DNA from: Bradyrhizobium diazoefficiens
GTDB taxonomy: Bacteria > Pseudomonadota > Alphaproteobacteria > Rhizobiales > Xanthobacteraceae
Assembly (NCBI RefSeq): GCF_016599855.1
Contig: NZ_CP067041.1
Coordinates: 930,001-994,000, forward strand
DNA length: 64,000 nucleotides
Direction of reading: 5' to 3'
Made by a program: the position numbers and the translations under genes. Below are positions 8,816 through 17,249 of this stretch, piece after piece (positions within the stretch are counted from its first letter, which is position 1; every line of letters begins with the position of its first letter). The notes under the pieces are model-generated. The model saw nothing but the letters and a program-made list of their open reading frames with translations. It searched no databases and had not been told where the DNA came from.

Positions 8816-9573
8816 TTCACAGCACCCGCTGGATAGACTGCTCCGTCAGCCTGCGGGCGCGCCGTTCTCGTACAGAGATAGACCTCGTCCTCGGGATGGG
8901 CCGTAATGGCGAAACCGGAGCTGCGCAGCATGGCCTCGACGCAGGCGCGGTTGGGCACCCACCAATTGGTGGGATCGTCTGCGTATTTATTCTCGATGAA
9001 GTGCAGCTTTGGATAGCCCGGAGAATCGAACTGGTCCGTGGTCCAGAAATCATAGTTCTTGTCGACGGGATCGATTCGGCTGTCGCCGCGCAGCATGGAT
9101 TGGAACAGCAGCAGGTCGCGCGCGACATGCTCATGGATCAGGTCGAGCGCGAGCAGGGGATGGCGGAGGTGGTAGAGAACGCCCATGAAGATCACGAGGT
9201 CAAATTGCTCCCGCAGCTGCCCGACGTCATAGGCCGACATTTTGCGGAATTCGATCCTGAGACCGTTCACCTCGGCGGCAAAGCGCGCCTGGGCGAGATA
9301 GTCCTCGTCGGTGTCAAGGCCGAGCACGCGCTCGGCACCGCGCCGCTTCATCTCCATCGCGTAGAAGCCGGCATTGCAGCCGATATCGAGCACCGTCTTA
9401 CCTTCGAGACGATCGGGGATGATGCCGGAGAAGCGGCGCCACTTGACGTTGGGATAGTCGCCGAGAAAGTGTGACGGCGCGGTCGGGACGCCGTTCAGGT
9501 CGAGATTGTGGAACCACGGCCCGAGTGCATCGACGCGCCGGCGGATTTCCTCCTGCGAAAGCGCGTTTTTCAT
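8812..9573 (-). CDS. SAM-dependent methyltransferase, CmoB-like (TIGR04290-like)
   Basis: 253 residues. A class I methyltransferase: motif I is VLDIGCNAGFYAMEM, followed by RVLGLDTDEDYLAQA and LREQFDLVIFMGVLYHLRHP, which resembles the tRNA U34 carboxymethyltransferase CmoB. The N-terminal WFHNLDLNGV segment is also CmoB-like. I recall a family TIGR04290 described as CmoB-related and linked to glycan clusters; this should be checked by HMM. Position inside the sugar operon suggests methylation of a sugar or cyclitol rather than tRNA (inference). It overlaps both neighbours by 4 bases. Confidence 0.85.
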   Translation of the reverse strand: MKNALSQEEIRRRVDALGPWFHNLDLNGVPTAPSHFLGDYPNVKWRRFSGIIPDRLEGKTVLDIGCNAGFYAMEMKRRGAERVLGLDTDEDYLAQARFAAEVNGLRIEFRKMSAYDVGQLREQFDLVIFMGVLYHLRHPLLALDLIHEHVARDLLLFQSMLRGDSRIDPVDKNYDFWTTDQFDSPGYPKLHFIENKYADDPTNWWVPNRACVEAMLRSSGFAITAHPEDEVYLCTRTARPQADGAVYPAGAVK

Positions 9574-10382
9574 CCTGCTGTCCTTCCGTCATCCGCCTTC
9601 GCCGCAGCGGAGGTGCCAGCGGATGGCGAGCCCGCCCACAGCTTCGACCGGCCGTCGCTATCGGTGCTCTCGGCGAGCAGCGCCATCGCCGTCCGGTAGC
9701 CGTTGACGGTGCCGACATCGACATAGGACTCGCCCGCCTTGACGCCGACGCCGCGGCCGCCGGCCTCGAGATAGGCATTCACCAAGGTGCCGAAATATTC
9801 GTCGCGGCAGTCTCGCTGCCGCCAGAGCAGCTGCAAATCGCGAAACGCGGCGGCCGACATCCGGAAGGCGCCCCAGATCCATCGCGACGCGGGGTTGGCC
9901 TGTTTGACCTGGATTTCCCTTATAGACTCGCCGTCGAGCACCACCGCATCGAAGAATTCGGGGTGCTCAACGGGAAACAGCAGGAACGACAAATCGGCGT
10001 CGGGCAGTGCTTGCAAGGCCGCCTTGGGAAACCACACTGTATCCGGAAGGCCGACCATGACGTCCTCGCGGTCTCCGATGACCGTACCGGCTCGAAACAC
10101 CGCATCGCACAGTCCGGCCGCGTGCGGCTGCACGACGTAGGCGAGCTGCGCGCTGCCGTAGTGATCGCCAAAATATTCGAGGATGTCGGACTTGCCGGGT
10201 GAGATGACGAAGCAGATCTTGTCGGTGCCGCCAAGGATCAGGCGCTCGATCAGATATTCCGACACCGCGCAGGGCCGCTCGATTCCGTTGTCGCGCCGAC
10301 TGCCGACCGGCAGCAGCTCCTTGGAAAACGCCAGTGGCTGAATGCGGCTGCCGCGGCCCGCGGCTGGAACGATGCCCCACAT
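9570..10382 (-). CDS. Sugar-phosphate nucleotidyltransferase
   Basis: 270 residues from ATG 10382. The longer open frame upstream lies over the next gene and is discarded; this start leaves a 1-base gap to that gene. The N-terminus MWGIVPAAGRGSRIQPLAF with SKELLPV is the glucose-1-phosphate thymidylyl/uridylyltransferase signature (GxGxR...K-ELLPV). Later MVGLPDTVWFP gives the metal-binding Asp and YVDVGTVNGYRTAM is the C-terminal DvGT segment. It activates a sugar 1-phosphate with an NTP to make the nucleotide-sugar used by the epimerases and glycosyltransferases. Confidence 0.88.
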   Translation of the reverse strand: MWGIVPAAGRGSRIQPLAFSKELLPVGSRRDNGIERPCAVSEYLIERLILGGTDKICFVISPGKSDILEYFGDHYGSAQLAYVVQPHAAGLCDAVFRAGTVIGDREDVMVGLPDTVWFPKAALQALPDADLSFLLFPVEHPEFFDAVVLDGESIREIQVKQANPASRWIWGAFRMSAAAFRDLQLLWRQRDCRDEYFGTLVNAYLEAGGRGVGVKAGESYVDVGTVNGYRTAMALLAESTDSDGRSKLWAGSPSAGTSAAAKADDGRTAG

Positions 10383-10383
10383 C

Positions 10384-11487
10384 TTAGGCCTCCTCGGCTT
10401 CGGGTTGGCGGAGGTCTTGCCGCGAGGCTTGCTCCAGAAGCGAAACGAGCTCGCTCGCGCGCCGAGCGGAACTATGCTGATCAAGGATTCGCTCGCGCGC
10501 CCGCTGCGCCATGCGCGACAGGTCCGTCTCGTCCATATCGAGAGCGGCAAGGGTATCGCACGTGTCATGAGCCAGCAGGATTTCCTCGCCGGCGGTGAAG
10601 AACTCGCCGATGCCGGGCCAGCTGTCACTGAGCAGCGGTACGCCGCAGGCGGCCGCCTCAAACAGGCGGCCCGAAGGACACCAGCCCATCTCCGCCATGG
10701 CGCGGCGGGTCACATTGAGCGTCAGCCGGGACGATGCAAAGAATGGCGCGTGCTCCGAGGGCGGCAGGTGGCGGACGAAGTAGATGTTGGGCGACCATGG
10801 AAAATCGTCGGGATATTGCGCGCCGCCGATCAGAAACCGCAGGTCTCGCCTCGCACGTGCCGGCTCGACGAACAGGCTCTCCAGCGCGCCTTGCCGATCC
10901 TGCGAATAGGTGCCGAGATAGGAGAGCGCCGAGCGATAGTGCGGCTGCGGCGGCACTGGCCGGTGTACGTCGGGATCGACGTGGCCATAGAGCGGGCGGA
11001 CGTCGCGAGCGCCGAGCCTGTTGCGAAATTCATCCTGGATATGCGGACCGCCGGTGAAGCTCAGGACGAGCTCGAAATCACGCAAACCCCGCACGCCGAT
11101 ATAGGGGACCGGCTCGCCTGCTCTCAGCTTGGCGAGCGTCACGGGCGTATCGAGATCGTAGAACACGGGCGTGGCGCATCCGGCCTCGGCGATCAGCTCA
11201 GTCGCAGCAACCGCATCGGGGCAATAGGACGTCACGATCCCGGCGTCGGCATCATGCAGTTCGGCCGCGGCCTTGTCGCGGATATCCGTCCAGGACGCGA
11301 ACAGCTCGAGCTGGCCCCCAGGGAGCTCGAATAGGTCCCTGGCCCCGGCATAATAGGGGACGTCACGCTCGAAGAAAACGATCCTATGCCCCGACTGCAC
11401 GAGATGCTTGCAGAGGCCGCGCCACAGCGTGGCGTGGCCGTTGCCCCAGGACGACGAGATCGTCAGCCCGAAAATTACGATCTTCAC
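10384..11487 (-). CDS. CgeB-type glycosyltransferase
   Basis: 367 residues. It starts MKIVIFGLTISSSWGNGHAT, with the N-terminal pattern shared by the products at 1-784 and 781-1914. The second domain begins SALSYLGTYSQDRQGALESL and ends with GRLFEAAACGVPLLSDSW, as in CgeB/DUF3880 glycosyltransferases. It is likely a cytoplasmic GT-B enzyme acting early, as its gene is third in the leftward operon and overlaps the histidine phosphatase gene by 4 bases. Acceptor unknown. Confidence 0.82.
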   Translation of the reverse strand: MKIVIFGLTISSSWGNGHATLWRGLCKHLVQSGHRIVFFERDVPYYAGARDLFELPGGQLELFASWTDIRDKAAAELHDADAGIVTSYCPDAVAATELIAEAGCATPVFYDLDTPVTLAKLRAGEPVPYIGVRGLRDFELVLSFTGGPHIQDEFRNRLGARDVRPLYGHVDPDVHRPVPPQPHYRSALSYLGTYSQDRQGALESLFVEPARARRDLRFLIGGAQYPDDFPWSPNIYFVRHLPPSEHAPFFASSRLTLNVTRRAMAEMGWCPSGRLFEAAACGVPLLSDSWPGIGEFFTAGEEILLAHDTCDTLAALDMDETDLSRMAQRARERILDQHSSARRASELVSLLEQASRQDLRQPEAEEA

Positions 11488-12080
11488 GCCGGCATCCTTT
11501 GATTGATGTTCGCTATGCGAATTCTCGCTCTGTCGACCGATAGCGTGCTGACGCTCGCCGGATCGACCTCGACTGAGAGAAACTGATCGAGGTCGACGCC
11601 CGAATAGTGCAGCAGGGCCGCGCGGATCGGTTCGGCATGGCTGACAACCGCAATCGTGCCGTCGTCATAATCGCTGCGGAGCCGTTCGAGATGATCGACC
11701 ACCCGGCGCTGCAAGGCGCGCATGCTTTCGCCGCCGGGTGGGCGATGGCTTCCGCGGGCCGCATTCCAGGCCGACCAGAGTGGATCATCTTGCAATGCTG
11801 CGAAAGACCGCCCTGTCCACTCGCCATAGTCGAGCTCCGCGAACGCCGGAACGATCTCGATGGCGAGGCCGAAGCGGTCAGCCAGGATGGATGCCGATTG
11901 CAGCGCCCGACGCTGCGGACTGGCGTGGATCAGCGTGGGCGGAGGCTGGATGAGACCGGCGCAGCGCGCCATTTGTCGGCAGCCGAGATCGTCGAGCTCG
12001 ACGCCGGTCATCCGGCCGCAGAGCACCTCGCCGAGCAGTGCGTGATGGCCATGCCGGACGAGATGAATGGTCTTCACCAT
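11484..12080 (-). CDS. Histidine phosphatase (phosphoglycerate-mutase superfamily)
   Basis: 198 residues. LVRHGHH near the N-terminus carries the catalytic RHG histidine (H10). ASPQRRALQSASILA, ELDYGEWTGRSF and VSHAEPIRAAL complete the superfamily pattern (second catalytic His in VSHAEP). Family members dephosphorylate small molecules such as cobalamin precursors and sugar phosphates. Placed immediately after inositol-phosphate synthase with a 6-base gap, it could dephosphorylate inositol phosphate or a sugar phosphate of this pathway (inference). Confidence 0.85.
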   Translation of the reverse strand: MVKTIHLVRHGHHALLGEVLCGRMTGVELDDLGCRQMARCAGLIQPPPTLIHASPQRRALQSASILADRFGLAIEIVPAFAELDYGEWTGRSFAALQDDPLWSAWNAARGSHRPPGGESMRALQRRVVDHLERLRSDYDDGTIAVVSHAEPIRAALLHYSGVDLDQFLSVEVDPASVSTLSVDRARIRIANINQRMPA

Positions 12081-12086
12081 GGCATA

Positions 12087-13181
12087 TCACGCCTTGTCCT
12101 CGATGAAGGCGCGCGTCCTGCGGCGTGCCTCCTCGTCAGTGAACTGTTGCGGCGGGGACTTCATGAAGTAGCTTGAGGGCCCGGTCAGCGCGCCGGACAG
12201 TCCGCGATCCATCGCGAGCTTGGCGCAGCGCACCGCATCGATCACGACGCCTGCCGAGTTCGGCGAATCCCAGACTTCGAGCTTCACCTCGGCGCTCAGG
12301 GGAACGCCACCGAAGGTTGTGCCCTCCAGCCGGATGAAGGCGAGCTTGCGGTCGGTGAGCCAGGGCACGTGATCGCTCGGGCCGACATGGATATTGTCCG
12401 CGTCCATGGGAACCTCGAACTGACTCGTGACTGCCTGGGTTTTTGATATCTTCTTCGACGCCAGGCGCTCGCGCTCGAGCATGTTCTTGAAGTCGGTATT
12501 GCCACCAACATTGAGCTGATAGGTCCGATCGAGCCGCACGCCGCGCTCGCGAAACAGATTTGCGAGCACCCGGTGCAGGATGGTGGCTCCGACCTGGCTC
12601 TTGATATCGTCGCCAATGATGGGCACTCCCGCCTCCTCAAATCGGCGCCGCCAGCCGGGATCGGAGGCTATGAACACCGGGATGCAGTTCACGAAGCCGC
12701 AGCCGGCCTCGATCGCGCGCGCGGCGTACCACTCGCTGGCCCTTTGGGAGCCGACCGGAAGATAGGAGACCACCACATCCGTTCGCGACTTCGTCAGGAC
12801 ATCCCCGACATGGGCCTCGGGTGCATCGGCGATCGGAATATCGTCTTCGAGATAGCGGCCGACTCCATCGAGAACGGGACCGCGCTGCACGATCACTCCG
12901 GTTTCGGCAACTTCCGCAAAGCGATGTGTATTGTTGGGGCTCGCCCAGATTGCCGCGGCGACGTCGCGTCCGACCTTGTTGGCATTGACGTCGAAGGCCG
13001 AGGCGATCTCGATGTCGCTGATATGATAGCCCCCGACTTCCGCGTTCATCAATCCAGGGACCGGCTCGTTGGCGGTGGCATCGCGGTAGTAGGTGAGTCC
13101 CTGGACGAAGGAGCTTGCGCAATTTCCCACTCCAACGATACCGACGCGCACGCGCCGCCTGTCTTGAAGACGTGAATGCAT
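12087..13181 (-). CDS. ino1: Inositol-3-phosphate synthase (myo-inositol-1-phosphate synthase)
   Basis: 364 residues from ATG 13181, preceded by GGAGG at a good distance; frames reaching farther upstream have no support. [18 protein letters not shown] is the NAD-binding start, [17 protein letters not shown] and [13 protein letters not shown] are hallmark MIPS segments, and [19 protein letters not shown] with [11 protein letters not shown] form the C-terminal part. The size and sequence fit the short actinobacterial/archaeal-type synthase. It converts glucose 6-phosphate to inositol phosphate. It is the first gene of the leftward operon, with a stress-sigma promoter 49 bases upstream of its start, so the whole cluster is probably induced in stress or stationary phase. 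Confidence 0.93.
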   Translation of the reverse strand: MHSRLQDRRRVRVGIVGVGNCASSFVQGLTYYRDATANEPVPGLMNAEVGGYHISDIEIASAFDVNANKVGRDVAAAIWASPNNTHRFAEVAETGVIVQRGPVLDGVGRYLEDDIPIADAPEAHVGDVLTKSRTDVVVSYLPVGSQRASEWYAARAIEAGCGFVNCIPVFIASDPGWRRRFEEAGVPIIGDDIKSQVGATILHRVLANLFRERGVRLDRTYQLNVGGNTDFKNMLERERLASKKISKTQAVTSQFEVPMDADNIHVGPSDHVPWLTDRKLAFIRLEGTTFGGVPLSAEVKLEVWDSPNSAGVVIDAVRCAKLAMDRGLSGALTGPSSYFMKSPPQQFTDEEARRRTRAFIEDKA

Positions 13182-13229
13182 CGAGCGTGATCCTCCGGGA
13201 GCGAGACGGCGCGAATGTAAGTAGGTCGG

Positions 13230-13254
13230 CGAACGTGTGAAAGGTATGTTCGTT
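13230..13254 (-). promoter_or_regulatory. EcfG-type general stress promoter for the ino1 operon
   Basis: Read on the minus strand: GGAAC (13254-13250), 16 bases, then CGTT (13233-13230). This is an exact match to the alphaproteobacterial general stress sigma-factor (EcfG) consensus GGAAC-N16/17-CGTT. The -10 element lies 49 bases before the ino1 ATG with GGAGG in between, a normal leader length. Seen directly; function inferred. Confidence 0.82.
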
Positions 13255-13356
13255 CCTGCGCCGGCGACACGCGTGGGACAAGCGGGGCGAATCCGACGGA
13301 CAAACTGCAAAAAACTTAACGCAGGATAGAATTGGAAAAGTTCATTGAGGAACGAA

Positions 13357-13382
13357 CATCTTCTTCCTTGATGAAGAAGATG
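13357..13382. repeat. Perfect 10-bp inverted repeat in the ino1 divergent region
   Basis: CATCTTCTTC, a 6-base loop CTTGAT, then GAAGAAGATG: a perfect 10-bp stem between the divergent leftward ino1 operon and the rightward gene at 13523. There is no T-tract on either side, so an operator or mRNA hairpin is as likely as a terminator. Confidence 0.5.
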
Positions 13383-13461
13383 AAGATGCTGCTTCGCCCT
13401 GTCGCGCGTGCCGAGGTCCTGAGAACCAATCCTGGATCGCGGCGTTTCATGGCAGAGCCGT

Positions 13462-13487
13462 GGAACGAATAACGGGGGCCATCCGTC
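13462..13487 (+). promoter_or_regulatory. Possible EcfG-type promoter for the gene at 13523
   Basis: GGAAC (13462-13466), 17 bases, CGTC (13484-13487): one base off the CGTT -10 consensus. It faces rightward and lies 35 bases before the ATG at 13523. If real, the divergent genes share stress control with the ino1 operon. Confidence 0.4.
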
Positions 13488-13522
13488 CTGCGACACAGCA
13501 TCAGTTTCGAGTGAGGATTCCG

Positions 13523-13819
13523 ATGACCAAGCGCCAAACCAGGACCAGCGACAGCGAAGCGCACACAACGACAGATCACGATATCATCCGCAAATGGGCG
13601 GAGGAGCGGGGCGGCAAGCCTGCAACCGTCAAGGCGACCGAAGACGACGATCACGCCGGTATTCTGCGTATCGATTTCGATCCGGCGGACAAAGGCCTCG
13701 ACCGGATCAGCTGGGACGAGTTCTTCGAAAAATTCGACGAGTCCGGAATTGCGTTCCTTCATCAGGACCACACCAAGGACGGCAAGCTGAGCCGATTCCA
13801 CAAATTCGTGCGCGGCTAG
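13523..13819 (+). CDS. Small conserved protein, rhizobial stress-type
   Basis: 98 residues from ATG 13523, preceded by GAGGA at a proper distance; an in-frame extension to 13460 has no ribosome site. The protein contains [20 protein letters not shown] and later [20 protein letters not shown], a pattern I know from many small Bradyrhizobium proteins of unknown function. It is highly charged, with no signal or membrane segment. It lies 15 bases ahead of the GT9-like gene and may be co-transcribed with it. No biochemical role is known to me. Confidence 0.85.
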   Translation: MTKRQTRTSDSEAHTTTDHDIIRKWAEERGGKPATVKATEDDDHAGILRIDFDPADKGLDRISWDEFFEKFDESGIAFLHQDHTKDGKLSRFHKFVRG

Positions 13820-13834
13820 CCGGGCGGGACGCCG

Positions 13835-14818
13835 ATGTCGATGCGCATGGGGCTGGTGCCGGTGCCGCTCAAGTCCCCGGAGGGCGACTGGGTGGAGGCG
13901 ATGCGGGCCGGGGATTTCGAGCGGGCCTGGTCCATTAGCGACCGCGATCTTGCAGCACTGTGCCGGACCGGCCCGGCCAAGCATGTCGGTCCGCGCCATT
14001 TGCAGCGGATCTGGCGGGGCGAGGAACTCTGCGGGAAGCGCGTGCTCGTTCGCTGTTATCACGGCCTCGGCGACACGATCCAGTTCCTTCGATTCATGCC
14101 CGCGCTGCGCAGGATCGCGCGCGAGGTGACCGTCTGGTGCCAACCGGAGCTGTTGTGTCTGGTCGAACGTGTCGAGGGCGTCGACCGGGCGCTGCCGCTC
14201 AATGATGGCACGCCGGAGGTGGCATTCGACGCCGACATCGAGATCATGGAAATTCCGCACGCCATCAAGGCAACGCGCGACACTGTCGAGATGCAGCATC
14301 CCTACCTGTCGCTCCCGCCCGTAGAGGCAGACGTGCTGCCGGAACACGCCGGAGCACTCGCGGTCGGCGTGGTTTGGGAAGTGGGCGATTGGGACAAGCG
14401 CCGCGCCATTCCGGCGGCTCTGCTGCGCATGCTCGGAGGTGAGGGCATAGACCTCTATTCCCTCCAACGGGGACCGGCATCGCGGCAGCTGGGCGAGTTT
14501 GGAGCGAAGGACTTCAGCACGTCGGACATCTGTCAGCTCGGCCAGCGGATTCGGCGGCTCGACCTTGTGATTTGTGTCGATACCATGGTTGCGCACCTGG
14601 CGGGCGCGCTGGGTATTGAAGCGTGGGTATTGCTGCACGCCGGCTGCGATTGGCGCTGGCCTGCCTCAGGCGACAGATCCTTCTGGTATCCGAGCCTTCG
14701 ACTGTTCCACCAAGGAATGCCTGGAGGGTGGGCCGGCGTCGTTGAAGAAGTGCGGATTGCGCTTTGCGAGCGTGCGCGCGGCCGCTATCCGAGCGCCGCT
14801 CCGACGGGAGGTGGCTGA
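13835..14818 (+). CDS. GT9/heptosyltransferase-like glycosyltransferase
   Basis: 327 residues. HGLGDTIQFLRFMPAL (residues around 75-90), RLDLVICVDTMVAHLAGALG and CDWRWPASGDRSFWYPSLRL are the signature of the GT9-like domain found at the C-terminus of many rhizobial TPR glycosyltransferases, here without the TPR half. It likely transfers a sugar to a surface glycan. It lies next to the divergent ino1 glycan operon and could take part in the same pathway (inference). Its 3' end overlaps the convergent Crp/Fnr gene by 34 bases. Confidence 0.78.
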   Translation: MSMRMGLVPVPLKSPEGDWVEAMRAGDFERAWSISDRDLAALCRTGPAKHVGPRHLQRIWRGEELCGKRVLVRCYHGLGDTIQFLRFMPALRRIAREVTVWCQPELLCLVERVEGVDRALPLNDGTPEVAFDADIEIMEIPHAIKATRDTVEMQHPYLSLPPVEADVLPEHAGALAVGVVWEVGDWDKRRAIPAALLRMLGGEGIDLYSLQRGPASRQLGEFGAKDFSTSDICQLGQRIRRLDLVICVDTMVAHLAGALGIEAWVLLHAGCDWRWPASGDRSFWYPSLRLFHQGMPGGWAGVVEEVRIALCERARGRYPSAAPTGGG

Positions 14819-15582
14819 GTCGCGACCGCCGCCGCTCTGGACGGCGCAGTCCGATCTCTTTCGCGCAATCGTAGATAGCGCGGATCGAAGCCTGCCAAGC
14901 GAACCAGCCCAGCCCAGTTCGCGATCTCGATCGTTCGTGATTGCCAGCTCAGGAGGCCGCTGCGGCGCAGCTCCTGAACGGTTCTGTTGGCGTGGACTGG
15001 AGAGATGCCGCATGCGGTGGCCAAATCGGACTGGGTGAACGGCGAAGCGATCCGAAAATCCCGGGCAAGACCGACAGCCTGTAAACGAATCGTGATCTCG
15101 CATAGCAGATGGGCCACCCGGCCCAGAGCATCCCGGCTGCCCAGGTTCACGGACCAGTTGCGCAGCATCGCGGCGTCGGCCAGCAGCATGAGCTGCAAGG
15201 CGCGCGTCATCGACGCAGACAGCGTAACAGCCTCGCGAAAGTACGCGTGCGGAACGAATGCGACCACGGCCGGACCGAGCGTGATCAGATCGGAATCCAC
15301 CGTGGAATGATGAAAGGTCTGGAGGTCGGGAATATCGCCGGCGACGTGGATCGATGTGATCTGGCCATGGGGGCTTTCGGCATCCTGCCAGGCAAGATAG
15401 CCCTGCAACAATACGCAGCACTGCTCGGGTTCGTCGCCCTTGCGCAGGATGTGATGGCGAGCACCATAATGGCCAATCGTGCTCGGCATTTTCGCAAGAA
15501 GATCGAGATCGAAGGCCGACAAGTTGGCAATACTCGTCAAGCGGTCAGCCAATTTGGAGAAGACAAATCCGGCTTGCATCAC
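14785..15582 (-). CDS. Crp/Fnr-family transcription regulator
   Basis: 265 residues. An N-terminal cyclic-nucleotide-binding-like beta barrel (about residues 30-120, including HHILRKGDEPEQCCVLLQGY) is followed by a long dimer helix and a C-terminal winged helix-turn-helix with PFTQSDLATACGISPVHANR (about 181-200). FNR-type iron-sulfur cysteines are not arranged at the N-terminus, so it is probably not an oxygen sensor. Such rhizobial regulators commonly answer to stress or unknown ligands. It is transcribed convergently to the GT9-like gene. Confidence 0.88.
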   Translation of the reverse strand: MMQAGFVFSKLADRLTSIANLSAFDLDLLAKMPSTIGHYGARHHILRKGDEPEQCCVLLQGYLAWQDAESPHGQITSIHVAGDIPDLQTFHHSTVDSDLITLGPAVVAFVPHAYFREAVTLSASMTRALQLMLLADAAMLRNWSVNLGSRDALGRVAHLLCEITIRLQAVGLARDFRIASPFTQSDLATACGISPVHANRTVQELRRSGLLSWQSRTIEIANWAGLVRLAGFDPRYLRLRERDRTAPSRAAAVATQPPPVGAALG

Positions 15583-16109
15583 TTACACGCCACCCGGCAA
15601 TGCTTTGCGGTCCACCCTAGTGGTGAGAGCAGGCGGCGTCATTAACCTGTGATGAACTCGCTGCCTCCAGCGGAACCAAAGTTCCGACACGTCGAACCTG
15701 TTTCAGTTGCTTATGCCATGTTCCCGGGCCGCGACGTCAGCTTTCGCAAGCAAAAAAGCCGCCCGGGGGCGGCCAAGTTGGAAGCACTGATCTTCAAGTC
15801 TGCGTACTGAAATGATGGTCGGCAGCGCAGGCGCTGCCGCCAGCCCCGGGTCACAATAGCTTGGGATTGCAACTTCTTCGCCCCGGTCCATTCGGATGGT
15901 TGCACATTGCCAAGATGCTGCCCATGACTTTTCGGAACGGCATCGGGGTGAATCGGCAACAACATTAACATGGATGATTCGGCGTTCCACTGAGGAACAG
16001 GTCTTATCGAAGGCCGCTTTCATCTCGCGCCGTCTGTTGCTCAGGATACCAAGCCGAGGGCGTGTTTGCCAGTTTCGACGTGCGAAAAGCCCAGCCGCGA
16101 ACGCGAGCG
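15583..16109 (-). other. Non-coding stretch, possible small RNA gene
   Basis: I find no convincing protein gene in this 527-base stretch. On the minus strand a perfect 8-bp hairpin (GGCAGCGC-CT-GCGCTGCC) near 15825 is followed by the terminator at 15752-15773, which together look like the 3' half of a small structured RNA. Short open frames cross the terminator and have coding-unlike composition. Confidence 0.4.
15752..15773 (-). terminator. Rho-independent terminator on the minus strand
   Basis: On the minus strand: GCCGCC, loop CCCG, GGCGGC, then TTTTTT (plus-strand A-run 15752-15757). No convincing protein gene ends here. It may end a small RNA transcribed leftward from about 15900, which would include a second strong hairpin (GGCAGCGC-CT-GCGCTGCC) near 15825. 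Confidence 0.7.
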
Positions 16110-17238
16110 CTACATGCGCTGCCGGCTGCCGGTCTCGTTCACGTTGTCGACGAACATGTTTCTAAACGCCGTCGCGACCGCGGAGATGCCATGGGCACCT
16201 TGCATCAAAGCGATCTCACCTTGCTGCTCGTGACGGATGGCGTGGGCCATGATGCGCAGCCGCGGGTCGCCACGGCCGCGCCAGGCTTCGTCGGCCATCT
16301 TTACCGCGCCCTTGTGGTGCAAGGTCATCATCTCGACGAACATACGGTCAAATTGCTCGGGGGGAGGCATCGCGGACTTGCTGCATCTGCACCGGTGTCA
16401 GATAGCCTGGCATGGTGTCGCGTTCCTCCGCGGTGCAGTCCGGCATTGTTATGCCGAACCAGCTTTGCCACCAATTCTGGAAAATCCTGTTCTCGCCACG
16501 CTGGCTTGCGATCATCAGCATCGCAAGTTTCTGCAGGTGCGGATCGCGGGCGTGTTCGGCGCCGAGCAGCGCGAGTTCGATGCCCTGGGCGTGATGCGCG
16601 GTCATATGCCGGATGTATGTCTCGTCAGTGTCCTTGTCGTGTCCGATCCAGGCTGGCTGGCGCCCGGTGGCGCCAACGACAGCGAAACAGGCGAGCAGAC
16701 CGATCACGACAAGCGATCCGGCTCCCCACGCGGCCGCGAAGCGAACGTCACGTGCCGGCGCCTCGTTCTGTGCCCAGCGCAGCCAGACAAACAGCGGATA
16801 CATCAAGGCCGAGGAGCCGTGCACGAGAAAGCCGATCCAGTACGGCTGCTGAAGCGTGAACAGCGGCTGCCAGAACGGAAACAGCAGCACCAGCACGAAC
16901 CACTCTGTTGCCGATGAGACGACCGCCCAGGGCACAGCGAGCGCCAGAATGGTCAACGGCCGCAGATCGACCGTCCAGCGCCCGAGCACGCCGAAGAAGA
17001 CGACCGCCCAGGAGAAATCGGCCCATTGATGAAAGGCGATGCCGCCGATAATCGCACCCCATGTGGGTTCGGCGCTGATCGCCCAATCTCGCGCGGGAAT
17101 CGCGGCCACCGTCATCCAGTCGACCGCGGCATCGCGGCCGATCCGCGCGGCAAACAACTGGCTGACGATGGTTGAGAAGGTGCTGCTGATCAGGCCGAGT
17201 TCAACCGCCGCTATCCAGCGCGATCGTGATCGCCTCAC
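16110..17238 (-). pseudogene. DUF305 membrane protein gene with a frameshift
   Basis: The first part (GTG 17238 to 16348) has four or five hydrophobic segments and then a first DUF305 block (YIRHMTAHHAQGIELALLG). The second block, in another frame (16370-16110: MMTLHHKGAVKMADEAWRG), is exactly what should follow. The shift falls at a run of six G at 16359-16364. DUF305 proteins have paired HH-containing halves, so the two frames belong together. It may be a true pseudogene, phase variation at the G-run, or a sequencing error. The intact protein would be about 370 residues, a membrane domain fused to DUF305. Confidence 0.75.
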
Positions 17239-17249
17239 GCGAGCCTCAT

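Noticed and set aside
13316..14638. Long minus-strand open frame of 440 codons
   Set aside because: It lies opposite the small stress-type gene and the GT9-like gene, which have clear family motifs. The antisense product has no recognisable features.
15711..15971. Minus-strand small open frame (86 codons)
   Set aside because: It runs straight through the strong terminator at 15752-15773 and has no ribosome site or protein-like composition.
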